This document shows, in pieces, positions 1 through 8,463 of a stretch of 14,194 bases of DNA. Positions within the stretch are counted from its first letter, which is position 1, and every line of letters starts with the position of its first letter. The translations under genes were made by a program, and so were the position numbers. The DNA lies in NCBI GenBank assembly GCA_937916365.1, contig CALFSY010000200.1:1-14194 (forward strand), given 5' to 3'. Source of the DNA: an uncultured Jannaschia sp. (GTDB taxonomy: Bacteria; Pseudomonadota; Alphaproteobacteria; Rhodobacterales; Rhodobacteraceae). Under the pieces are notes generated by a model that did not search any database, was not told the origin of the DNA, and was given only the letters and a program-made list of their open reading frames with translations.

Positions 1-21
1 AAGGGACAGGAGGGCCACACC

Positions 22-1938
22 GTGGGCTACGCAGACATCTATGCACAGGCACAACAAAACCCGCAGGCATTTTGGACCCGTGCCGCGGGCGACATTGATT
101 GGGTCACCCCCCCATCCAAAGCGTTGTTTGATGAAAACGCGCCCCTATACGAATGGTTTTCTGATGGGCAACTGAACGGATGCTGGAATGCTGTGGATCG
201 GCATGTGCAGGCGGGCCATGGCGACCGCATCGCCATCATCCACGACAGCCCCGCCACCGGAACCACCCGCACGCTGACCTATGGCGAACTGCAAACGCGC
301 GTGGCCACGTTGGCCGGGGCGTTGCGCGCCCGCGGCGTAGGCGTGGGCGACCGCGTCGTGATCTACATGCCCATGGTGCCCGAGGCGGTTGAGGCGATGT
401 TGGCCTGTGCCCGCATCGGGGCGATCCATTCTGTGGTGTTCGGCGGGTTTGCCGCGCATGAACTGGCCGTGCGGATTGATGATTGCACCCCAAAATGCGT
501 CATCGCGGCCTCGTGCGGGATCGAACCCGGGCGCATCGTGGCGTATAAACCCCTGCTGGACGGCGCGTTGGAGGTGGCCAAACACACCCCCGCGTTTTGC
601 GTGATTTTACAGCGTGATCAACACCCCGCCACACTGCACGATGGGCGCGATGTGGATTGGCACGCGTTTCAATCGGGGGTCACACCCGCCGAATGCGTAC
701 CGGTCGCAGGCAATCACCCGGCCTATATCCTCTATACATCCGGCACGACGGGGCAGCCCAAGGGCGTGGTGCGGCCTACGGGGGGGCATCTGGTGGCGTT
801 GAACTGGACCATGCGCCACATCTATGACATGCACCCGGGCGAGGTGTTTTGGGCGGCCTCTGACGTGGGGTGGATCGTGGGACATTCCTACATCTGCTAT
901 GGCCCCTTGACCTATGGCTGCACCACGATTGTTTATGAGGGCAAACCCGTGGGCACACCCGACGCAGGCGCGTTTTGGCGGGTGGTCGCAGACCATAAGG
1001 TCAAATGTTTGTTCACCGCGCCCACGGCGTTGCGGGCCATCAAACGGGATGATCCCGGCGGGGCATTGGTGGCCGATTATGATGTGTCATCGCTCGAAAG
1101 TCTATTTTTGGCCGGGGAACGCGCCGATCCCGATACCGTCGAATGGGCGCAAAACAAATTGGGCGTGCCGGTTATCGACCATTGGTGGCAAACCGAAACG
1201 GGATGGGCGATTGCGGCAAATCCGTTAGGGATTGAAAAACTGCCCCTCAAAATCGGATCGCCTGCTGTGGCCATGCCCGGGTATGAAATTGCGGTTTTGG
1301 ATGAACACGGGCACCCCGTGGCCGAGGGGCAACTGGGTGCAATCGCCATAAAACTGCCGCTGCCGCCTGGGACGTTGCCCACGTTGTGGAATGCCGTGGA
1401 ACGATACCGCAACAGTTATCTGCACCGCTTTCCCGGGTATTACACCACCGGTGATGCGGGGTATCGCGATGTGGATGGATACCTATATGTCATGGCGCGC
1501 ACCGACGACGTGATTAATGTGGCGGGCCATCGCCTTTCCACCGGCGCGATGGAGGAGGTGCTGACCGCCCACGCGGATGTGGCCGAATGCGCCGTGATCG
1601 GGGTTAACGATGCACTAAAGGGCCAAGTGCCGATGGGGTTTTTATGCCTGAACAAGGGCACGACAACCACACCGGAACAGGTGGTCACCGAATGCGTGGC
1701 GTTGGTACGGGAAAAAATCGGGCCGGTGGCCGCGTTCAAATTGGCCCTGGTGGTGGACAGATTGCCGAAAACGCGGTCGGGCAAAATTTTACGCGGCACG
1801 ATGGTAAAAATTGCCGATGGGCAGGATTATAAAATGCCGGCCACCATCGACGACCCCGCGATTTTAGACGAAATTACCGCCGCCGTCACGCACCTTGGCT
1901 ATGGTAATGCAGCGGGCCAAGACGCCAAAGCACCATAA
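22..1938 (+). CDS. prpE: Propionyl-CoA synthetase (propionate--CoA ligase)
   Basis: AMP-forming acyl-CoA synthetase of 638 aa, the usual PrpE/Acs length. It adenylates a short-chain carboxylate with ATP and transfers it to CoA in the cytoplasm. Seen: an N-terminal acetyl-CoA-synthetase-like segment (about residues 5-60), the phosphate-binding loop YTSGTTGQPKG (238-248), the WWQTETGW motif (388-395), the TGD motif with D478, and the C-terminal PKTRSGK motif with the catalytic lysine K588, which is a known acetylation switch in this family. The stretch SDVGWIVGHSYICYGPL resembles PrpE more than acetyl-CoA synthetase, hence propionate rather than acetate; substrate preference is inferred. The start is GTG at 22, supported by a perfect AGGAGG at 8-13 with 8-nt spacing. 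No methylcitrate genes are nearby; cdd follows after 38 nt. Anything upstream lies outside the window. An acetyl-CoA synthetase is the main alternative. Confidence 0.93.
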   Translation: MGYADIYAQAQQNPQAFWTRAAGDIDWVTPPSKALFDENAPLYEWFSDGQLNGCWNAVDRHVQAGHGDRIAIIHDSPATGTTRTLTYGELQTRVATLAGALRARGVGVGDRVVIYMPMVPEAVEAMLACARIGAIHSVVFGGFAAHELAVRIDDCTPKCVIAASCGIEPGRIVAYKPLLDGALEVAKHTPAFCVILQRDQHPATLHDGRDVDWHAFQSGVTPAECVPVAGNHPAYILYTSGTTGQPKGVVRPTGGHLVALNWTMRHIYDMHPGEVFWAASDVGWIVGHSYICYGPLTYGCTTIVYEGKPVGTPDAGAFWRVVADHKVKCLFTAPTALRAIKRDDPGGALVADYDVSSLESLFLAGERADPDTVEWAQNKLGVPVIDHWWQTETGWAIAANPLGIEKLPLKIGSPAVAMPGYEIAVLDEHGHPVAEGQLGAIAIKLPLPPGTLPTLWNAVERYRNSYLHRFPGYYTTGDAGYRDVDGYLYVMARTDDVINVAGHRLSTGAMEEVLTAHADVAECAVIGVNDALKGQVPMGFLCLNKGTTTTPEQVVTECVALVREKIGPVAAFKLALVVDRLPKTRSGKILRGTMVKIADGQDYKMPATIDDPAILDEITAAVTHLGYGNAAGQDAKAP

Positions 1939-1976
1939 CCTTTGTCTATCTCTCGCATAAAAAGGAATGCGCGCCC

Positions 1977-2372
1977 ATGTCGTTGATTGATGCCGCCACC
2001 GAGGTTCGCCAAAACGCCTATGCCCCGTATTCGGCGTTCAAAGTCGGCGCCGCACTGCGCAGTGTTGAGGGGCGCGTTTATCGCGGCTGTAACGTAGAAA
2101 ACGTGGCCTATCCCGAAGGCACCTGTGCCGAGGCCGGGGCGATTGCGGCCATGATTGCCGCGGGCGACACACAGATTGCCGAAATGGCCATCATCGCCGA
2201 TAGTCCCACACCCATACCGCCCTGTGGCGGGTGCCGCCAAAAGATTGCCGAATTTGCGGCATTGGATATGCCAATAACCCTGGCGACACTTTCAGGTGCC
2301 GTAACACATACAACTGTGGGCGCGCTTTTGCCCGGGGCCTTTGACGCCGATCATATGGCAAAGACAAAATAA
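1977..2372 (+). CDS. cdd: Cytidine deaminase
   Basis: Small zinc-dependent enzyme of 131 aa that deaminates cytidine and deoxycytidine to uridine and deoxyuridine in pyrimidine salvage. Seen: the TCAEAGAI motif gives the first zinc cysteine C50 and the catalytic glutamate E52, and PCGGC gives C83 and C86. Three cysteine ligands, rather than one His and two Cys, plus the short length, place it in the homotetrameric class. The N-terminal APYSAFKVGAA block binds the nucleoside in the family. The ATG at 1977 has AAAGGA about 10 nt upstream. It lies 38 nt after prpE and 61 nt before the chosen upp start on the same strand, with no terminator visible, so cotranscription is plausible. Its product uridine can be cleaved to uracil, the substrate of the next gene. 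Confidence 0.95.
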   Translation: MSLIDAATEVRQNAYAPYSAFKVGAALRSVEGRVYRGCNVENVAYPEGTCAEAGAIAAMIAAGDTQIAEMAIIADSPTPIPPCGGCRQKIAEFAALDMPITLATLSGAVTHTTVGALLPGAFDADHMAKTK

Positions 2373-2433
2373 ACCAACGGTACGCCCCTTTATGACGAAA
2401 AACGCCTCACCCCCGCCCCTGAACACTGCGGCC

Positions 2434-3066
2434 ATGCCTGCACATTTGACCATCGTCGACCATCCGTTGGTGCAACACAAACTCACCCTGATGCGCGCGA
2501 AAGACACATCTACCAAGTCCTTTCGGCAACTCTTGCATGAAATCAGCCATCTTTTGGCCTATGATGTGACGCGCGATCTGGCCTTGACAACAATGCGCAT
2601 TCAAACCCCGCTCCAAACCATGGATGGGCCCATCATCGCGGGCAAAAAGCTGGCACTAATCTCAATCTTGCGGGCCGGGAATGGGTTGTTGGATGGTATC
2701 TTGGATTTAATCCCCAACGCGCGTGTGGGGTTTGTGGGGTTATATCGTGATCCCAAAAGCCTGCAACCGGTGCAATACTATCTTAAACTGCCGTCTGATT
2801 TACAAAACCGATTCACCATTGTGGTGGATCCGATGTTGGCAACGGGCCATTCGGCGGCGGCGGCCATCGATCTTTTGAAAACCGCAGGGGCGAGCAGTAT
2901 GCGGTTTGTCAGCCTATTGGCCGCCCCCGAAGGTGTGGCACATATGAAGGCCGCACACCCCGATGTGCCAATCATAACGGCGGCGTTGGACAGCCACTTG
3001 AACGAAAAGGGATACATCATTCCGGGCCTTGGGGATGCAGGCGATCGAATGTTTGGCACGAAATAG
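2434..3066 (+). CDS. upp: Uracil phosphoribosyltransferase
   Basis: Converts uracil and PRPP to UMP and pyrophosphate, the last step of uracil salvage; cytoplasmic. From the ATG at 2434 the protein is 210 aa, the normal size for the family (about 208-210). Seen: the SILRAGNG loop (77-84), the PRPP-binding loop VDPMLATGHSAAA (131-143), and the uracil-binding C-terminal segment GYIIPGLGDAGDR (193-205). The start is uncertain. The reading frame is open further upstream, with an in-frame ATG at 2392 that would add 14 low-complexity residues rich in Pro, Ala and Asn, and a TTG at 2341 inside cdd. I chose 2434 because the recognisable family N terminus (HLTIVDHPLVQHK) starts there, but neither ATG has a good Shine-Dalgarno. 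It converges with the fadJ-like gene, with only 41 nt between stop codons. Confidence 0.94.
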   Translation: MPAHLTIVDHPLVQHKLTLMRAKDTSTKSFRQLLHEISHLLAYDVTRDLALTTMRIQTPLQTMDGPIIAGKKLALISILRAGNGLLDGILDLIPNARVGFVGLYRDPKSLQPVQYYLKLPSDLQNRFTIVVDPMLATGHSAAAAIDLLKTAGASSMRFVSLLAAPEGVAHMKAAHPDVPIITAALDSHLNEKGYIIPGLGDAGDRMFGTK

Positions 3067-3107
3067 CTACCTGTCTTACACTTACACCACCGTAATCATA
3101 CCTTACG

Positions 3108-5309
3108 CTAGGCCGCATTAGCGGGCTGTGGGGAAAAGCGTGCATAAAATCCATCCCCCTTTTCGGCCATGTCACGCAACAATGCCGGGCAGGTAAAGCG
3201 TGGGCCATAGGTTGCCGTCAGCACGTCACACCGTTCCACCGCGTACGCCGCGCCCAACATATCCAACCATGAAAACGGCCCGCCCGACCAAGGGGCAAAG
3301 CCCCAGCCCAGGATCGCGCCAACATCGCCTTCGCGAATGTCGGTCAGCACGCCGTCCTCTAACGCGCGCACGGCCTCTAACACTTGTGCGAACAATAGGC
3401 GGTGTTGCACGTCTACTAGCGTGGGTTGATTGATGTCCAAGGGAAAACGGTCTGCCAACCCTTCCCACAGGCCTTGGCGTTTGCCGGCGTCATCATAGGC
3501 ATAAAACCCCGCCTTGGCCTTGCGCCCCAAACGCCCCGCATCCACCATGCCAAACAGAATATCGTCCACCGCATCATCATAGGCATCGCCCAGCGCCGCC
3601 TTGGTCGCCCGCGCGATTTTCGCGCCCAAATCCAGCGTGATTTCATCGGTCAGCTGGAGCGGGCCAAGCGGCATCCCCACCATTTTGGCCGCGTTTTCAA
3701 TCAAGGCGGGTGCCACGCCCTCTTGCACCATGCGCATTCCTTCGTTCAAATAGGGCAAGATACAGCGGTTGGCATAGAAAAACCGCGCGTCGTTGACAAC
3801 AATAGGCGTTTTGCGGATTTGGCGCACATAATCCAACGCCTTGGCCACCGCGCGATCGCCGGTTTCACGGCCTTTGATAATCTCGACCAGCGCCATCTTA
3901 TCAACCGGTGAAAAGAAGTGGATGCCAATAAACTGGTCCGGGGCGGTTGTGGCACGGGCCAATTCCGTGATCGGCAGGGTTGAGGTATTGGTGGCAAAAA
4001 TGCACTCGGCCGGTGCGGCGGCCAGGGCCTGTTTGGTGACCTCAGCCTTGACGCCCACATCCTCAAACACCGCCTCCACAATCAAATCACATCCTGCTAA
4101 GGCGGCATAATCGGTGGTGGCGGTGATGCGGGCCAGGGTTTGTGCCTTTTTGTCCGCCGTGACCTTGCCGCGCTTCATGCCCTTGTCTAACAACGCTTCA
4201 GAGTAGGATTTGCCTTTCTCGGCGGCCTCTTGTGCCTGATCGATCAACACCACCTCAATGCCGGCGTTGGCGGACACATAGGCAATACCCGCGCCCATCA
4301 TGCCCGCGCCCAAAACGCCCACTTTGCGCACCGTTTGGTCCGGCGCAGGGGGGCGATTGGCGCCTTTTTCCAGCGCCTCTTTGTTGATGAACAGCGACCG
4401 AATCATGGCCGAAGATGACGGATTCATCAAGATCGAGGTAAACCACCGCGCCTCAATCTTTAACGCGGTGTCAAAGGGGACCAGCGCGCCCTCATACACC
4501 GCGCTGAGCAGGGCCTTGGCCGCCGGATACACGCCTTTGGTTTTGCCATGCACCATGGCCGAGGCCCCGACAAAGGTGGGAAATCCCGCAGGGTGATAGG
4601 GCGCACCCCCGGGCATTTTCCACCCCTTTTGATCCCAGGGTTTGACGATGTCAGCATCGGTGGCATTCAGCACCCAGTCTTTGGCCGCGGCGAGCAAATC
4701 GGCGGCGGGCACGACCTCGTCCACCAGTTGCGCCGCTTTCGCGGCCGTGGGGGCCAGCATCTTACCCTCTAACAACACAGGGGCCGCTTGCATGGCCCCC
4801 ACCATGCGGGAATAGCGCGTGGTCCCGCCACCACCGGGGAAAATACCCAACAAAATCTCGGGCAACCCAATTTTCGCCTTGGGATTATCGGCCATAAACC
4901 GGCGATGACAGGCCAGCGCGATTTCCGTGCCGATGCCCGCACACAGGCCCGGAATGGCGCACGCCACCGGCTTGCCGCCCTTGTTGGTTTTGGCATCCAT
5001 CCCCGCGCGTTCCAATTTGCGCAAAATGCGGTGGCCGTTCATGGTGAAATCAAACAGCGCCTGGGCGGGGTTTTTGCCAGCCTCAGCGCGGATGGTGGCC
5101 AAGGTGTTCAAATCCATACCCCCCGCAAAGGTATCCTTGCCCGAGGTGATGATGATGCCCCTAACCGCGTCATCGGAAAGGGCTTGGTCAATCAATGCCT
5201 CAACATGGGCAAACGCCGCACGGGTGAGCACGTTCATGGATTTGCCTGGCACATCCCAAGTGATGATGGCCACGCCATCGGCGTCAGTGTGGAGGGTGAA
5301 ATCAGTCAT
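3108..5309 (-). CDS. fadJ: Fatty-acid oxidation multifunctional enzyme: enoyl-CoA hydratase / 3-hydroxyacyl-CoA dehydrogenase
   Basis: Two-activity beta-oxidation enzyme of 733 aa, the usual size of the FadB/FadJ alpha subunit. The N-terminal crotonase domain (about 1-200) shows CAGIGTEIALA with E129 and GLPEILLGIFPGGGGTTR with E151, at the positions of the two catalytic glutamates of FadB. The 3-hydroxyacyl-CoA dehydrogenase part begins near 328 with the NAD-binding GAGMMG (334-339) and has the catalytic histidine H464 in the IHFFSPV motif; the C-terminal dehydrogenase domain fills the rest. The frame is open further upstream into fadA, but homologues I recall start at MTDF, and AAAGGG lies 9-10 nt before this ATG. 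It follows fadA after 31 nt and is surely cotranscribed with it. I cannot separate FadJ from FadB by sequence alone, so the symbol is provisional. Confidence 0.93.
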   Translation of the reverse strand: MTDFTLHTDADGVAIITWDVPGKSMNVLTRAAFAHVEALIDQALSDDAVRGIIITSGKDTFAGGMDLNTLATIRAEAGKNPAQALFDFTMNGHRILRKLERAGMDAKTNKGGKPVACAIPGLCAGIGTEIALACHRRFMADNPKAKIGLPEILLGIFPGGGGTTRYSRMVGAMQAAPVLLEGKMLAPTAAKAAQLVDEVVPAADLLAAAKDWVLNATDADIVKPWDQKGWKMPGGAPYHPAGFPTFVGASAMVHGKTKGVYPAAKALLSAVYEGALVPFDTALKIEARWFTSILMNPSSSAMIRSLFINKEALEKGANRPPAPDQTVRKVGVLGAGMMGAGIAYVSANAGIEVVLIDQAQEAAEKGKSYSEALLDKGMKRGKVTADKKAQTLARITATTDYAALAGCDLIVEAVFEDVGVKAEVTKQALAAAPAECIFATNTSTLPITELARATTAPDQFIGIHFFSPVDKMALVEIIKGRETGDRAVAKALDYVRQIRKTPIVVNDARFFYANRCILPYLNEGMRMVQEGVAPALIENAAKMVGMPLGPLQLTDEITLDLGAKIARATKAALGDAYDDAVDDILFGMVDAGRLGRKAKAGFYAYDDAGKRQGLWEGLADRFPLDINQPTLVDVQHRLLFAQVLEAVRALEDGVLTDIREGDVGAILGWGFAPWSGGPFSWLDMLGAAYAVERCDVLTATYGPRFTCPALLRDMAEKGDGFYARFSPQPANAA

Positions 5310-5320
5310 GTCTATTGCCC

Positions 5321-5336
5321 TTTCCGCCTGCGGAAA
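5321..5336 (-). promoter_or_regulatory. Hairpin over the ribosome binding site of the fadJ-like gene
   Basis: A perfect inverted repeat, TTTCCGC-CT-GCGGAAA, sits in the 31-nt gap between the fadA stop and the fadJ-like start. On the minus-strand transcript its 3' arm runs directly into GGG, forming the GGAAAGGG Shine-Dalgarno region before the ATG at 5309. Sterically it would form a 6-bp stem with a 4-nt loop. The fadA stop is 4 nt upstream of the stem, so ribosomes finishing fadA would open it. This suggests translational coupling of the two subunits; the folding is seen, the coupling is inferred. Confidence 0.45.
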
Positions 5337-5340
5337 ACCG

Positions 5341-6552
<1,212 letters not shown>

Positions 6553-6621
6553 GGGGATGATCCCTTTGGTTTTGATGTCTCTTGAATGCATTTAAGGATA
6601 AAATATGTCGTGTTGACCAGC

Positions 6622-6660
6622 AAAAAAAGAGAGGGCCACAAAACCATGCAAAAACCCTCT
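6622..6660 (-). terminator. Probable rho-independent terminator after yidD
   Basis: On the minus strand, AGAGGG (6660-6655) pairs with CCCTCT (6635-6630) as a 6-bp stem. A G and then seven T residues follow (complement of 6629-6622). The 19-nt loop is longer than usual and the stem is modest. It lies just downstream of the yidD stop and about 80 nt upstream of the fadA start, so it would end the acyl-CoA dehydrogenase-to-yidD transcript and separate it from fadA-fadJ. Confidence 0.5.
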
Positions 6661-6680
6661 GCGTCCTTTAATGAGTAAGG

Positions 6681-7139
6681 TTACGTTTGCCGCCGTTTGG
6701 CAAGGTTACCCGCACGAGGGGGAACAATCGCATCCACCACCGGAGGGGCCACCCCCCCACACCAAACATCGGAACACGAATAGGGGCATCCATCGAACCA
6801 AGACCCAAAACACCCCTTTCGACGACGGCCCTGCGCCTGATGTGAGGGATGCACCGCGGTGGAAGGTGCGTTGTCATACCCATCGGGACCGTTTTGGGCA
6901 TGGACCATCTGGTGTGCATAGTTTGGGCACAAAGCCCGCGCAGCGGCGCGACACGCGCGCAGGCGCGCACAAATCTCGGGCAGCGCGCCCCAAAACCCAT
7001 GGGTGCGCAGGGCGTGTTTGGCGAACCCCGAACACCCCGGGCCACCATGCACAATTCCATATGCACAACGATACCTCATATAAGGCGAGACGAAGTGTTG
7101 ATATATCCAAATCAACCCTAGGGCCATGGTTTTAAGCAT
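6681..7139 (-). CDS. yidD: YidD-family membrane protein insertion efficiency factor, long Cys-rich variant
   Basis: Small membrane-associated protein of about 152 aa. The core (residues 1-70) matches the YidD fold: a hydrophobic amphipathic start, IWIYQHFVSPYM, then RCAYGIVHGGPGCSGFAKHAL and a basic region ending in CRAA. YidD helps YidC/Sec insert inner-membrane proteins. The canonical CRFTPTCSSY segment is replaced by a longer C-x10-C version (C25, C36), a variant I recall from alphaproteobacteria. Residues 71-152 form a tail with further cysteines (C110, C118, C122, C127) beyond the roughly 85-aa enterobacterial protein. The start is uncertain: ATG 7139 is chosen, ATG 7127 and TTG 7169 are alternatives, and none has a clear Shine-Dalgarno. 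It lies 95 nt after the GST gene on the same strand with no obvious terminator between. It is not near rpmH/rnpA/yidC, where yidD usually sits in other bacteria. Confidence 0.8.
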   Translation of the reverse strand: MLKTMALGLIWIYQHFVSPYMRYRCAYGIVHGGPGCSGFAKHALRTHGFWGALPEICARLRACRAAARALCPNYAHQMVHAQNGPDGYDNAPSTAVHPSHQAQGRRRKGCFGSWFDGCPYSCSDVWCGGVAPPVVDAIVPPRAGNLAKRRQT

Positions 7140-7234
7140 GATCAAAGAGAGCTTTTTTAACCATATCAACCGCGCGGAAGTTTGATTTAAGATGTGCGGT
7201 CACAGCAGCCATGGCGGGGGGGTGATGATTGGCT

Positions 7235-7882
7235 TTATGTCCCCCTGGTATCTGTGCCCACGGTTGGGGCAGGCAACAGATCATAGGGGTGTTTCCACCC
7301 TGGGGTTTGGGCCAACCGCGTCAACCAACGATCAACGTGCGGGAAATCGGCCCGCGTGAATCCAAAAGGTTCGGGGTAATACAAATACCCGGCGCACGAA
7401 ATATCGGCACACGTCAGATGACCCGCGGCCAACCAATCGCGCGTGCACAACACACTGTCCAAAACGCCCAGTGCGGCGATCATCCGCCCCTTAAGAAATG
7501 CAATCGCGCCAGGGTCGCGTTTATCCTCTGGCAGGAAATTCATCATCGCGCGCAAGGGCCCGGCCATGCCAGAAACCTTTTGATTGTCAAATATGGTCCA
7601 GCGCAGAACTTCGCGCTGCTCAGGCTTGGTGGCCCCGCCCAGTTTTCCGGTTTCCTCCATCACCCAATGCTGGATCAAGCCCGATTGGGTTAGGATGAGA
7701 CCATCGGCATCCAACACCGGCACTTCGCCCATGGGGTTTAGCGCGCGGAATGCGGGGGTGCGTCCCTCACCGTTGAAAAAATCAACGAAACGGGGCTGCC
7801 ACGGGATACCCGCGAGCTCGAGCGCCAGTGCGGCCTTATAGGCATTGCCACTTTCGGCGAAACAATACAGGGTGTTGGTCAT
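7235..7882 (-). CDS. Glutathione S-transferase family protein
   Basis: Cytosolic GST-like protein of 215 aa with the two-domain layout. The N-terminal thioredoxin-fold domain (about 1-78) has the candidate catalytic serine S11 in SGNAYKAAL, the cis-proline P55 in NPMGEVPVL, and Q66-S67 where glutathione-binding GSTs usually have Glu-Ser. The all-helical C-terminal domain follows, with an N-capping-like segment LTCADISCAGYLYY. GSTs of this kind conjugate or reduce electrophiles with glutathione; the substrate cannot be told. The start is firm: GGAGG lies 7 nt before the ATG, and the ATG overlaps the upstream stop as ATGA, so it is translationally coupled to the secreted-protein gene. Its position downstream of the acyl-CoA dehydrogenase suggests, by inference, a role in handling reactive products of acyl-CoA metabolism or simple co-regulation. 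Confidence 0.87.
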   Translation of the reverse strand: MTNTLYCFAESGNAYKAALALELAGIPWQPRFVDFFNGEGRTPAFRALNPMGEVPVLDADGLILTQSGLIQHWVMEETGKLGGATKPEQREVLRWTIFDNQKVSGMAGPLRAMMNFLPEDKRDPGAIAFLKGRMIAALGVLDSVLCTRDWLAAGHLTCADISCAGYLYYPEPFGFTRADFPHVDRWLTRLAQTPGWKHPYDLLPAPTVGTDTRGT

Positions 7883-8415
7883 TGTAAAACCTCCATCGTG
7901 CCAACGGCAATGTCGATCTGTGCCAAATCAGGGTAAGCATCCACCAACATTTGTCTGTTATTGGCGTCTTGAACCCGCACAAGCCACCATTGACCTTGGT
8001 CCTCAAAAGCTAGGGTATCAGAGCGGGCATGGATGCGTTGATTGGTTTCGATAACCTCCATCGTCATTTCAGATGGGATAAGGAAATAAGGACGCCCCGT
8101 TTGCGTCACGCCACCATTCGCCGCTGCAACATCCATCCCAAATTGTTCGACAGTCACTTGCGCCATCATTTGCGTCATCTGAATTTCGGTCACTTCGCGA
8201 AGATCATCGACAGAAACACCTAAGGTATCAGCAAGGTTTGACCAAACGCCTGGCGGCGTGAAATCCATAACACCGGCCATATCATTTTGGCGAAACGCCG
8301 TTTCAAATTCGTTGACCAACACGGCAACTGCGGCGCGATCAGCGTCCGATTGGGCGGTGCTGGGGGCCGCGAACGCCAATGATAGGGCCGCGGCGATATG
8401 CAAAAACCGGATCAT
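7879..8415 (-). CDS. Secreted (periplasmic) protein of unknown function
   Basis: 178-aa protein with a clear Sec signal peptide: MIRFLHIAAALSLAFAAPSTA, cleavage likely after A21, before QSDAD. The mature part is acidic, has no cysteine and no membrane segment. It begins with a helix containing FETAFRQNDMAGVMDF, which resembles the opening of NTF2/SnoaL-like domains, and carries a WWLVRVQD strand near 143-150; this fold assignment is tentative. I do not recognise a named family, though similar proteins occur, as far as I recall, in other Rhodobacterales. The ATG at 8415 has GAGGAAG about 9 nt upstream. It follows the acyl-CoA dehydrogenase after 48 nt, and its TGA overlaps the GST start (ATGA), so the three genes most likely form one transcript. 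A lipid- or acyl-related periplasmic role would be guesswork. Confidence 0.82.
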   Translation of the reverse strand: MIRFLHIAAALSLAFAAPSTAQSDADRAAVAVLVNEFETAFRQNDMAGVMDFTPPGVWSNLADTLGVSVDDLREVTEIQMTQMMAQVTVEQFGMDVAAANGGVTQTGRPYFLIPSEMTMEVIETNQRIHARSDTLAFEDQGQWWLVRVQDANNRQMLVDAYPDLAQIDIAVGTMEVLQ

Positions 8416-8463
8416 ATTTTGTATCTTCCTCTGTGGTGGATCTGGTGAGGGGCGATGTTTTCG

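Noticed and set aside
3091..3107. CGTAA-N7-TTACG hairpin between the convergent upp and fadJ-like genes as a terminator
   Set aside because: Only 5 bp, AT-containing, and no T-run on either strand; too weak to call.
3108..5309. Whether beta-oxidation and DmdC-like genes form a complete DMSP demethylation cluster
   Set aside because: Only a DmdC-like dehydrogenase is present. The crotonase is fused to a dehydrogenase as in FadB/FadJ, and no DmdA, DmdB or DmdD gene is visible.
6671..7135. Plus-strand open frame of about 154 codons opposite yidD
   Set aside because: It has no family features, is rich in His, Arg, Pro and Thr as antisense frames of GC-rich genes are, and lies opposite a recognisable YidD protein.
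7165..7186. ATCAA and TTGAT arms upstream of yidD as an FNR-type box
   Set aside because: The arms are in the opposite orientation and spaced by 12 nt, not the TTGAT-N4-ATCAA layout of an FNR site.
7216..7222. Run of seven G residues downstream of the GST gene
   Set aside because: An isolated homopolymer in a short intergenic gap with no paired structure or gene effect visible.
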